Assembly (NCBI GenBank): GCA_000442015.1
Contig: KE560502.1
Span: 1 to 43,107, forward strand
Direction of reading: 5' to 3'
DNA length: 43,107 nucleotides
Source of the DNA: Rozella allomycis CSF55
Taxonomy: Eukaryota; Rozellomycota
The position numbers were made by a program, and so were the translations under genes. Below are positions 22,814-32,923 of the stretch, in pieces. How positions within the stretch are numbered: position 1 is the first letter of the stretch; every line of letters starts with the position of its first letter. Under the pieces are notes generated by a model that saw only the letters and a program-made list of their open reading frames with translations, did not search any database and was not told the DNA's origin.

Positions 22814-25800
22814 ATGCCCAACATAGATTTGCCATTAGATATCAGGGAGAAATTGCAAGATTTAGAGCTTGAATTAAGGGTCGGTGATATAACTTTGCAA
22901 GGGTATGAAAAGAAGAAGGCTAGTTTGATGGCAAGTTTGAGTAGTAGGGATGAAAATATTGGGCATGATAGAATGAACTATAAATCGCCTGAAAATAAAG
23001 AAAAATATTATACGAACGGAAAAGAACAAGAGGATGATTTTAAACAATTGAATGCTCTGGAAGAAAAGGAGGAAAATAATAACGAAACCTTAAAGTCTCA
23101 AGAATACAATACGTTTGTTGAAATAAAAGGAAATAAAAGAACTGATTCATATAAATACATGTCGTTATATTCAAATACGTGGCTTGATCGGTATGGTCCC
23201 AAAAAGGTGGTGGATGAAAATTGGGAAAATAAGTCTATAGATAACTTGACTGATGTGACCATACATAGCAACGTGTATGGAGGAAGTTTAAGGGACGAAT
23301 TATCCAATACATTGATGCAGAATTTTACGACCATAGCTGCCATGTTAAGATTTAGGGCTTATCAAATGGGGGACAAGGAGTGCGTAACAGTTTCAGGAAA
23401 ATCAATAGAGAGTATAACATATGGCAAATTAAACTCGAAAGCGGAAAGGATATCGCAAGCCATTAAAGACAAGCAAAAGTATAAAAAAGGAGATAAAGTT
23501 ATTTTGTTATTTGATGAGAGTGAAATGATTGAATATTTTGTTGGAATATTTTCGTGTTTGTATGCAGGACTTGTGATTGTTATATTAGCAAAGAATGAAC
23601 TTTTGCCAGATGTAATTGATAGAACAAGCTGTAAATTAATTGTAACTTGCGACTCTCAATATAAACTTGTTATGAAGGAAAAGAAAAATTTTCCATTCGA
23701 TGTAGAAATTTGTCGAATAAGTGATTTGGGGAATGTAAATTTGAAGCGTAATGGGTTAGAAAGTTTAATCACATGTGAAAGTAGCGATAATGCTATCATT
23801 GAGTGTTTTGAAATGAATAATGAGATTATTTCAACATGCGTGGATCATGATTGTATAATGAAACAATGTTATTCATTAAAAGAAATATTTGGAATTGAAC
23901 ACAGTGATGTTATCATTAATTGTTTGAATGGTTTTGATGGAATTGGATTATTGACTGGAATCTTTCTATCATTGTACAATGGATGTTTAGTTGTGTTTTC
24001 TAGTAAGAATCATGTAAAAGCCATACACAAATGCAAGGGTATAAAATGGTTTGTTATTTTCATCTGTAGGAACATTTTTATTAACAAATGAATATTTATT
24101 GAAGCAAACGTTAAATGAAGAGATTTTTAAATCACTCAATTTGTCTAATTTCAGGGGTATTTTACTTTGTCAAGGGAAGCATCAAGAATTGATTGAAGAG
24201 TCATGTAAATTTTTGAAAACACATGGCGCTATTTATGACGATCTTGTTTTTCCATTCTTTATTGTAAAAGAGATTGGAAATGTTCTATTGTCAGCGAGGC
24301 CATGTAGAAGCAAACTAGGAGTGAAGAGAGAAAATGACAGGTTTGGACAACCGCTAAATGTTAAAGAAATAATAAATTATTCAAATTGTTTTAGTGTAAT
24401 TCTTCCTTTGGGATTAATACCGCCAAATGGTAAATTTTGTTATCTAGTCAAATCCTAGTTGAAATTATTATTCTCAATTCTTTAAAAAAGTCATGCAAAC
24501 ATAATGAAATCGGTGAACTATACATTCTGTTAAATCAAAATGAAAATAGTTCTTCATTTGATGCCATCAAAGTCGAAAATAAGACTTTTGTGCAAACTTT
24601 TATTATTGGATACATCCATCAAGGAAATTTTTATTATATAGGAGATTTGTTTGATCAAATTCATCAAAACAAATGTACTTTTTACGGGAAACAAATTTCA
24701 GAATTCTTGAACCATGAAATTTCCAAAATAGAGAAATGGTAGGGATCTTGATTTATTCTTTGATTAGTGGTGCATTTAGTATTTTTATTAATAGTGAGGA
24801 GTATCCCATCGTAATATCTGAAGTTGATGAACGTCTAAAAGAAGAAGAATTAAAAGCAATATGTAACTCTATAATTTTGGTACTGAATGAAAAACTTTCT
24901 TTGCAAGTCTTCATGTCTATTTTGTGCCCAATTAATACATTGCCAGTTGGAAAATACGATGTTCTTGACATTTATCGAATAAAAGCAATGTTTGAATCTT
25001 CTAATCTAAACCCATTAATGATCACAACCAATAATAAAACTAAAACATTTAATAAAGTACAAGGCGAATTTTTCACGCGCCAAAGTGAAAGTAACAATCC
25101 CGCTTTGATTGCCATCCCCTGTGTTGTTAATGGGACGAATTTAGATTCAACCAACTTTATTGATTTATTAAAAAATAGAATGTCAAACAATAAGAACACT
25201 TTTTTATTCGAGTCGGCATTTAATAATCCTATTAAAGATGTAAAGAAGATTGATTATGAAACATTCTATTCCAAAATTTGTTCTGTTTGCTTCTATTTAG
25301 AAAAGAAAGGTTTAAAATCCGGTGATCAAATTTTAGTTTTATTGCCTCACAGTGTAGAATTTGTAGTTGCCATTTATTCAGGGCTGGGGACAATACTATT
25401 GTCAATATATTGTTGGGAGGAAGGAGTCAACAATCAATTAATGTGAGATTGACAATATAATGTACATTATATTGCATTATATTGTTGCACTATATTGCTT
25501 GACAATATTTGAGAAAAGTATAATATTGTGACAATCATTGAGGAAATTTCTATTTATTGATTTAATGATCGTCGTCTTCATCACTTGAATCCTTATTATT
25601 TTCATCATTTGCAGTATCATTTTCGTTATTCGCCAGTTTGAGAGCCTTCAAAGCGTCTACCACCGTGTGAACAGTCCAGTGACTTGTACATTTTCTCTCT
25701 GTTACAACAGTTACATTTGTAATGATGAGGTTTATCTTCAATCTCTTTAAAAAACACATAAAGACGATCTTTGTTCGTCGGATATTTTTCCATTTAACTG

Positions 25801-27689
25801 CCAGGTGAACAATATGTCCGTATTTTGACACAATATTCCGCAATATATTGTACAATATATTGTGTGAATATATTGCAATTAATGTACATTATATTGTTGG
25901 ACGTGACACCTCAACAATCATTAATTGTGAGACTACAATATTTACAATATTACAATACATTAATTGTTTCCCCAGCCCTGCATTTATTCATGCATTCTGT
26001 TTGGTTTAGTGGCTATTCCTTTTGAACCAATTCTTCAAAATAATCTAATGGAAGACATTTCGTGGATTTTATCAATTTTATCAAGGGTTGAATGCAAGGG
26101 TATACTAACAAATTCCTCTGGTGAATCAACATTGGCGAATAAAAATGTTCTGGTTATGGCTAAAGAGAAAAATATTTCAATACCCAAAACATTTAATTTG
26201 AAATCAATTTCAAATCATGCGAAAAGAGATGGGACGTTCAATGTTGATCCAGAGGCGACTGTAGTCATTCAAATCATACCAAAACAACAAGAATCAGAAA
26301 TTGATGATGCATCAAATGGGAATATTTATGATTTTGATTTCATACAATTGACTCATAGAGAATTAATATTTCAAACTTATTGCGTTATTAACAATATAAA
26401 CAATTCCGTAAACTCCTCGCATATTTTATCAACAATCTCTCCTCAAACTCTGTTTGGATTGATCCAATGTTGCTTTATTGGCCTTGTTTTAAACTGTTCG
26501 ACTATAATATATAATTTTTCAAACTTTGTACAAAATCCAGTCGGCTGGTTTCAATTAATTGATCATTATTCTGGTAATGTCTTATAACTTTTTCAATAGT
26601 TTCATATGTCTCTCTAAGTGATTTTATGGCTAACCACATTGTTAAAACTTTCCATGTTGACTACAGAAATTTTACCCTTTCAAAGCTCGAGAATTTTGAA
26701 ATTGTGTCAAAAGGCTCCATCAGCAATTTAATTATTAAAGACCTAATTTCTACACTCCTCCCGAATGGATTTAAAGAATCCAGCATATCCATATCAATTA
26801 GCACCGCAACAGCAGCCATTCTTATTTCAAGCAAGCTAACATTATTCGATCAATCAATCGTGAATCCTTCTTATCAAAACTTAAGAAACATCATTCCACT
26901 TCAAAGTTCATCCCTTCGAACAGTAAATCAATCATTCCAAATATGTTTTAGACCGCCACTTTCAAAATCGGCATTCTAAATCCAAATACAAACGTTATTT
27001 TAGCACATGACCAATTAGGATCTGTAATTATATCTGCTAATCGTTCGTTACCCAATGAAAATACAATTTTAATAGACAAAGAACAGTTTATTGATACTGG
27101 CCTTTTCGGATTTATAACNCATTCTAAATCCAAATACAAAAGTTATTTTTGTACATGACCAATTAGGATCTGTAATTATATCTGTTAATCGTTTGTTACC
27201 CAATGAAAATACAATCTTAATAGACAAAGAACAGTTTATTGATACTGGCCTTTTCGGATTTATAACCAAAGATTCTACCACAAATAACGATTCTCTTTTT
27301 ATATTTTCTACATCTGAAAACTTAATATTTGTTGGAAATTGTATCCACAGCCCTGAAATTATTGAATACTCATTGTTCAAGAACTCTGAATTCATTAAAG
27401 ACTGGTATACTATTAACAGCGTGCATTATCTAGTTACATTGTACAATATGAAAGTAAATTGTATTTGCTAATTGAAGTTGAGGATAAAAAATGTATAATA
27501 AATTGCATACAGAGCTGTTCAGTTCATATCCTTGGTGAATTTAAGTTCACTCCGGACTATTTTTACTTTGTTCAAAATGGAAGACTTCCAGTAGACAAGC
27601 AAGGTAATAAGTTAAGAAGTAAAGCCGTGAAACTCATTAAACAAAATATACTTCCCGTGATTTATTGTCATCAAGTAAACTTAAAATAA
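22814..27689 (+). CDS. DIP2: DIP2/Cps1-type protein with DMAP1-binding domain and two adenylate-forming domains; interrupted
   Basis: Exons 22814-24038, 24070-24429, 24459-24738, 24768-26573 (interrupted by the element at 25379-25980), 26600-26922, 26952-27404 (containing the copy around 27119) and 27434-27689. Leaving out the element plus one target-site copy, and one copy of the 147-bp duplication with the N, gives exactly 1314 codons. The N-terminus PLDIREKLQDLELELRVGDI is the DMAP1-binding domain of DIP2. Two ANL (AMP-binding-like) domains follow, e.g. ESITYGKLNSKAERISQAI and KIDYETFYSKICSVCFYLEK, with late block LRTTATFKIGILNPNT. In animals DIP2 regulates diacylglycerol levels; the fungal orthologue is Cps1. 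Six introns are 26-31 nt. As assembled the gene cannot yield full-length protein. Confidence 0.87.
25371..25378. repeat. Target-site duplication, left copy (CATTTATT)
   Basis: The 8 bp CATTTATT directly abut the element's terminal CAGGGC and are repeated exactly at 25981-25988. An 8-bp duplication is the hallmark length for hAT transposons. Confidence 0.93.
25379..25980. mobile_element. 602-bp hAT-superfamily element (non-autonomous) inside DIP2 coding sequence
   Basis: The ends are inverted: CAGGGCTGGGGA at the left and TCCCCAGCCCTG at the right, a 12-bp perfect terminal inverted repeat beginning CAGGG as in hAT elements. An 8-bp target duplication CATTTATT flanks it. Both subterminal regions are crowded with ACAATAT/ATATTGT motifs, in direct and inverted order; such arrays bind hAT transposases. 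Inside is only a small minus-strand coding remnant, so it relies on a transposase elsewhere. It interrupts the second adenylate-forming domain between IYS and CILFGLVAIP. Without the element and one target copy the frame is continuous, so the insertion is young. Confidence 0.92.
25626..25793 (-). pseudogene. BED-finger-like transposase fragment inside the hAT element
   Basis: A 55-aa minus-strand frame starts MEKYPTNKDRLYVFFKEIED and continues HHYKCNCCNREKMYKSLDCS. The aromatic F-x2-I spacing before a CxxC pair resembles the N-terminal BED zinc finger of hAT transposases, but I see no complete C2H2 set. An overlapping frame on the same strand (25562-25855) ends in an acidic tail, KDSSDEDDDH. 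No catalytic DDE region or hAT dimerisation domain is present. Probably the leftover 5' end of a transposase gene. Confidence 0.4.
25981..25988. repeat. Target-site duplication, right copy (CATTTATT)
   Basis: Exact copy of 25371-25378, directly after the terminal inverted repeat. The DIP2 reading frame resumes across it (ATT TAT TCA TGC). Confidence 0.93.
26972..27118 (+). repeat. First copy of 147-bp direct duplication in DIP2
   Basis: 147 bp matching 27120-27266 at all but six positions (about 96% identity), separated by a single N at 27119. It codes for NPNTNVILAHDQLGSV of the late DIP2 region. See the second copy and the finding on a likely assembly or haplotype joint. Confidence 0.95.
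27120..27266 (+). repeat. Second copy of 147-bp direct duplication in DIP2
   Basis: Codes for NPNTKVIFVHDQLGSV, then VNRLLPNENT where the first copy has ANRSLPNENT. Repeat plus N adds 148 bp, not a multiple of three, so it breaks the frame. With one copy removed, the reading frame continues into GFITKDSTTNND and the next exon. Confidence 0.95.
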
Positions 27690-27728
27690 ATGGCAAAAAA
27701 TATTTCATATATGAGTTTTATTCAATGT

Positions 27729-30046
27729 TCAATTTTCATTTGGACTCGTTTCATTCATTTCTTCTCCTCCGTAATCAATCGACTGTTTTTGAACCTTTTC
27801 TCTCACTTTGTTCAAATCCTCTTTCAACTGTAATAGTTCATCTCCAGAGTATCTAATTTCAATCGATTGTTCGAGATATCTTAGTACATTTTGTTCTATT
27901 AAATCCAAGGGGCTGATTCCATTTGTGCCGAAAAACTTTTGCAGCTTTGCTAGCCTCTTTTGTCTAGAATTCTTGGTTTCTTCAATGTCTAAGGCAAACG
28001 TAGGCATAGCTTCACTGCCTATAAATGAAAGCAGTTCCACAATCTCGTCATCATTGTCTACTAAATACTTTAGCGAAAGCAAAGATTTCTGGACCGGATC
28101 AATATTACTTCCAGTAAGTATCAGCATATCTGAAGGAGGAATAATACCAAACACTTTTTCCAATTTATTAGATCTCTTCATATGAACCTTCTTTTCTTCA
28201 GGATTCAATGGTTCTCTAAACTTACCCTTTCTTTGCTCTTTTTCCAAAAGGCGTAAGTTAATACGTTCACCTAAAAATTCTTGGAGCTTTTCAATCTTCT
28301 TCTTTGGATCGTTATATATATTTGTTGTAAACGAACTATCTGTGGAACTTGTTCTTGATCGGAATTCTCCTGTTGTCGTATCAAATCTATTGTTGGACCT
28401 TTCCATGGATAGCATAATGTCTTTTGTTCTATTTATTTCTAGATACTCTGGTTCCACGATCGCCGGTATCAGTTTCTTGATTGGAGCGACTAGACTTTGC
28501 TGAACAACTCTTTCATCTAAATTCTCGCCGAAATATCCCAATAATTTCTTGTTTCTTTTTGTTAGAACCATTTTTTGTTCAGCGGTAATAGTATTCGTAG
28601 TTTTAATTTCTTCAATATTTTCATCACTGGTGGATTGGATACTAGAAACATAGTTTTCATACAAATTTTGTGATTTAAGGGCAGTTTTTTGTAATTGATC
28701 GCCAAAGAAGGTATTTAACTTGTCAACCTTTTTTAGCTTTAACATTTTGGAAGAAATTTCGTCGGATGCATTAGATAAAGTGAATTCTTTTTCATTACTA
28801 CTTTCGACATCTTCAACATTTATATTATCCAATTGGGATAGCATTACGTTCTCTGAAATTTTTTGACCAAAAAATTTGTTTAATCTTTTCTCCTTTAACT
28901 GTTTCCGTAGTCTTTGAGTTTTAGATAGAAATCTGGCTGCAGAAAAGTATCCTTGCAATAGACTAGAATCGACCGTAAAGTAACGTGATATGGCGTTTGA
29001 TAAAGCAGTATCTTGCTTTTCTTCAGTTAACTCAGTCTTTATGTTTGGCAAAATTATTAATAATTTGTCATATTTTGGAGAATACGCACTGGCAAAATCA
29101 TCAAAGTCATCAGCGCTTAGTTCTAAATTAAGACTTGAGACTGGTAATTACCATTCTTGCTGTTTTTGAGTTGTCGATATTTATCTGTATTTTCGAACTT
29201 TGAAAAGAGTCTCTTTTTCATTAATGCATAAACATGTTCTTGTGCGTCATCGAAAACTGAAACGCTACAATTAGATTCATTGAACCTTATATCTTTTCGA
29301 ATTTCATTTCCTAGATTGACTTTAAGAGGTGAATCATCTTTGATGAACGTATTGTATATGTATTTTATCAATAATTGTCGCTGCACCGGGTTTACCGATT
29401 GCAATGTTTCAACTTCAATCCAAAACAGCAAGTACTCAATGCATTTCTCTTTTATACAGAAATCTTTAAAAAGATCCAAATGTATTTTGTTGTGAAGAAC
29501 AGCTTGAAATTTGTCTTCCGTTGACAAAATAGAAACCGAGACAACGTTACTCTCTTTACTATCTTCCATTTTCAGCGGCTTCGAATTTCTAGAGTTAAAT
29601 ATCTCTGGATCCTCATGTATATTTTCTACATTTACAATTGAAAACATGTCAAGAACGTCACCTATGACACTTTCGAAGAGTAGCGGAACCATATCTTCAT
29701 CATATAGAGCACCGCAAACAAGTAGAGAACTTTCAGGATGATCAAACGCGTATTCGGCTTCGATTTGTCCAGTTAAATACTCGACTGTACTATTTTTTGA
29801 ACACGTGACATGAAACATCTCGCCATTTTTAAGGCGTACTCTAATTCGTATGAAGGAATTTACATGCTCGACAGTCCTATCATGCCTCTTGCTTAATGTC
29901 TTAATGGCTCTTTCTAGCCTATTCGAAGATAGGTAATCTACTTTCGAGGGATCTTCAGAATTGTCGATATCCATATCTGATTGAGATAGCCTATTTTCTA
30001 ACAATTCATTGAATTCAGCTTTTAAATTATTGAAGGCAACAGACAT
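27729..30046 (-). CDS. RGS-domain protein with ubiquitin-like region and six KLxxFFG repeats
   Basis: Two exons (30046-29152 and 29122-27729) joined by a 29-nt intron encode about 762 aa. Residues about 66-140 (FIRIRVRLKNGEMFHVTC ... GDVLDMFSIVNV) look ubiquitin-like or Raf-RBD-like. An RGS domain follows at about 180-293 (FQAVLHNKIHLDLFKDFCIK ... EYLLFWIEVETL ... AQEHVYALMKKRLFSKFENT), the fold that accelerates GTP hydrolysis by G-alpha. The C-terminal ~460 residues are charged and hold six spaced motifs: RLNKFFGQ, KLNTFFGD, KLLGYFGE, KLQEFLGE, KLEKVFGI, KLQKFFGT. Divergent from ARMC3 with starts 48 bp apart; convergent with DIP2, 39 bp between stops. Domain call is secure; the biological pathway is unknown. 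Confidence 0.86.
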
Positions 30047-30094
30047 AAGTTAAATTCCCGATCTGCCGATTGGTTACGCTTTCGGAAACTAAAA

Positions 30095-32791
30095 ATGACT
30101 TCAGTTAGTCCTGTGAATGAGTTTTTAATGCCAGAAGTTTCATTAGAAATTTCTGACATTCGATCTTTGGTGATTTGTTTAAGGTCACCTGAGATGTCGG
30201 TGCTGCAAAATGCGTGTGAGTCAATAATCAGCTTATCTGCTGATGAAAGTAGTATATTTGATGTATAATTTTACTGAGTTTACTGAAAAAATGATATCTT
30301 TGGGTACAATTGAAATACTTAAGGATGTGCTATTTTCCACCAAGCATAATGACGCTAACCTTAACATCTTAAGGGCATTTAATGCAATTTGTGAAGATAG
30401 CAAAGCTATTAGAAAAGTAAACTAAGGAATCAGCCATAAAAAAGATTGAATACTCTTACAAAATAATACAAGAACTTTTTGATTTATGTCGATCTGGAAG
30501 TTCTGAAATAATCCAAGAGTGTCTTGCAATTATTGACAAGCTTTTACATCAAAGTATTTAGTTTTAATTAATTTAAGAGATGCATTCATTCCGATCTTTC
30601 GGGAGAATAAGGGAATGACTGATTTAATGAAATTAATGTCATTAAATGACATAACTATAAAGAAGGCATGTTTAACAGTAATTTGTAGTGCATTTTCTGA
30701 TTGTAAATCAATGATTTTAAGATTATTAGACCAAATAAGAAGTGAATGGAGAATTTTAAAAGGAAATATGCTTCTTAGTGAAACCTTCGCCTCGTCAATC
30801 GACCATAACTTACCTGAAATCACGTTGCTTATTTTAAAAGCGATGTCTTTACTTTTATCTGACAGTAACTTAAGGCTGAAGTAACCAAAGGGAGCAATGT
30901 CTTGGAAATGAAAAACCTGAATGTTCCTAAAAAAGTTACTTCAATTTTAGACAATATGGACTCTCCGATAGAAGTCGCCGAACTATGCTTTGTTGTGTTA
31001 AACCTCTTTCTAGCAGACAGTATAACGCAAAAAATTGATAAAGGAAGGTGACGTATTAGAGTATTATACTGATTTGAATGCTCTAAACTCTTTACTCCAG
31101 TGGTTAAATAACGACGACCCACGCGTCCTCAAAAGTGTAATTTCATGTATTAGTACAATTTCATATTATGGTAATGAATGATATTATCAGTAATAAGGTC
31201 CCTTAACTGGTAATATTCGAGAAATTGAACCATGGATAATGATAATGGACCTTATTGGCGGATTAAACTCTTCCGATGACGAGCTTGTCGTTATTTCTTT
31301 GAAAGCAATTAAAATTTTCTGCAAGAAAGGTATTACTGTCCGATGAATTTGTTAGAACAGTTCTTAGCGGAAATATTAAAACACAACATATTTGAAATAA
31401 TAGTGAAATATTCTATAAGCAGTAATGAAAGTATAAAATCCGAAGCCATGGAGTTAATTTATGTTGTCTCCTTGAATAGTACGTCATAAAGCGAGAATTA
31501 AGTAGGCAAAGCTAGATATAAGATAAAGATGATGGATTTACACAAACAAATTATTCAAATATTGCAAAACCATGAAAAACAGATAAATGCAGTAATTTGC
31601 TCTTCCCTACTAGCCCTTTCATCACTGGTTGAAGACGGTATCTCAACATCTCGAGATTTAATTAAAGGAGCGATAAGAATTGAATTATCAAAAATAGGCA
31701 TTATGGATATATTTTTTAGAATTCTTAACGCTAAAAGAGATCGAATGGTTCAAATAAGTGTATTTGAAGTACTTTCGAAACTCCTGAGAGATGGTAAGAT
31801 GTATATACAAGTAAAAGTAAGATGAATATAGAGCTGGATTAAATAATATCAACAATTTTTTAGACCAAGTTATAAAATGTCTTGTTCCTTCAGACATAGA
31901 GTTAGCAACTGCTAGTTGTGCCGTGCTCTACTTTGCATCGCAATCAAGTATTACATTATGTAAAAAGTAACAAAAGATGCAATTGCACAAAATATATGCC
32001 TTCTTAACGGTCTTCCATATTTGATAGATTTGTCCCATCATAATGCACAATCTTTGGTTGGTATATCATCAAAGACGTTGGAAAGGGTCTTAAACAACAG
32101 TAAATAGACATTTATAGTTTTATAGACCTGCCGGCAAAATACTGGTACACAGGAAAGGTTTCGGATGCTTTGCCTGACGGATTTTATGATTTTGGTTCAT
32201 TTTCAAGATCCCAGTTAGTGCGTGAAGACATATCCGATCCAATCAAATTAGTCTTTCCTACCCTGGAAATCTTGAAGAACGGAAACATTGATCGTACAAG
32301 AGAGGTTGTTTTAGTGGATTCATACAGTGACCCATCACTTCAGTCCCTGTTGAAAAATAGCAAAGATTTATTGTTGAAACAAACAAATGCATCTTTAATT
32401 CAAAAACTTTCTCTAATATCTGGGATTGTGTCTGCAGCGGTACATCATATTTTTTTTGATAGACTAGATGGGGGGAGCCAATACAACAGATTCTATGTCG
32501 CATGTAATGCATATAAATGAATTGAAGGTTGCTTTGAATAGCAATATCATTCCCATAGGGACCATAAAACGAGGATATTATTACCATCGGGCCATCCTAT
32601 TCAAGGTTTTATGTGACAAAATTCTCGAAATTCGTAGTACTCTGTGCAGAGGAGAATATCATCGCGCGTGGAATGAAGTTACCATAAATGAGCCCAGTGA
32701 GAAGAAAGTAGTTATCGTAAACTTGATGAATATGCCGGGAAGAGTTATGGACATAAATTCAAGCGAGGCCCTGTCTTATAGAAATATATAG
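30095..32791 (+). CDS. ARMC3: ARMC3-like armadillo protein with C-terminal EDR1 domain
   Basis: Thirteen exons, about 793 aa. Splices lie at 30263-30278 (anomalous), 30417-30444, 30554-30579, 30865-30890, 31020-31047, 31171-31197, 31330-31355, 31479-31505, 31794-31821, 31948-31976, 32100-32125 and 32440-32467. Tandem ARM repeats fill the first two thirds. Then PDGFYDFGSFSR matches the ARMC3 NDGFYDYG block, and VALNSNIIPIGTIKRGYYYH plus LCRGEYHRAWNEV matches its EDR1-like C-terminal domain. ARMC3 is a ciliary protein, restricted in known genomes largely to flagellated species. All introns are 26-29 nt except the first. DNAAF5 follows in the same direction, 132 bp on. Confidence 0.88.
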
Positions 32792-32923
32792 ATTCAATCA
32801 ACAACGAGAAATAAAATTACTTTACATGGCATACGCGACATATAAGTCGATTTTCATTACTAATTCCGTTATTTCGAAATTTCCAATATTCTATTGGACA
32901 ATGACCGTGGTAACATATAACGA

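Noticed and set aside
25801-25960. CRISPR-like or satellite array from repeated ACAATAT motifs
   Set aside because: The short motifs are irregular, occur in both orientations and sit at the ends of the hAT element, as expected for subterminal repeats.
27729-29051. A separate gene for the KLxxFFG-repeat protein
   Set aside because: A 29-nt intron at 29151-29123 joins this frame in phase to the RGS-containing exon; the apparent Met is internal.
31951-31976. 17- or 20-nt introns in ARMC3
   Set aside because: Several donor/acceptor pairs keep the frame, but the 29-nt choice (31948-31976) agrees with the length of all other introns.
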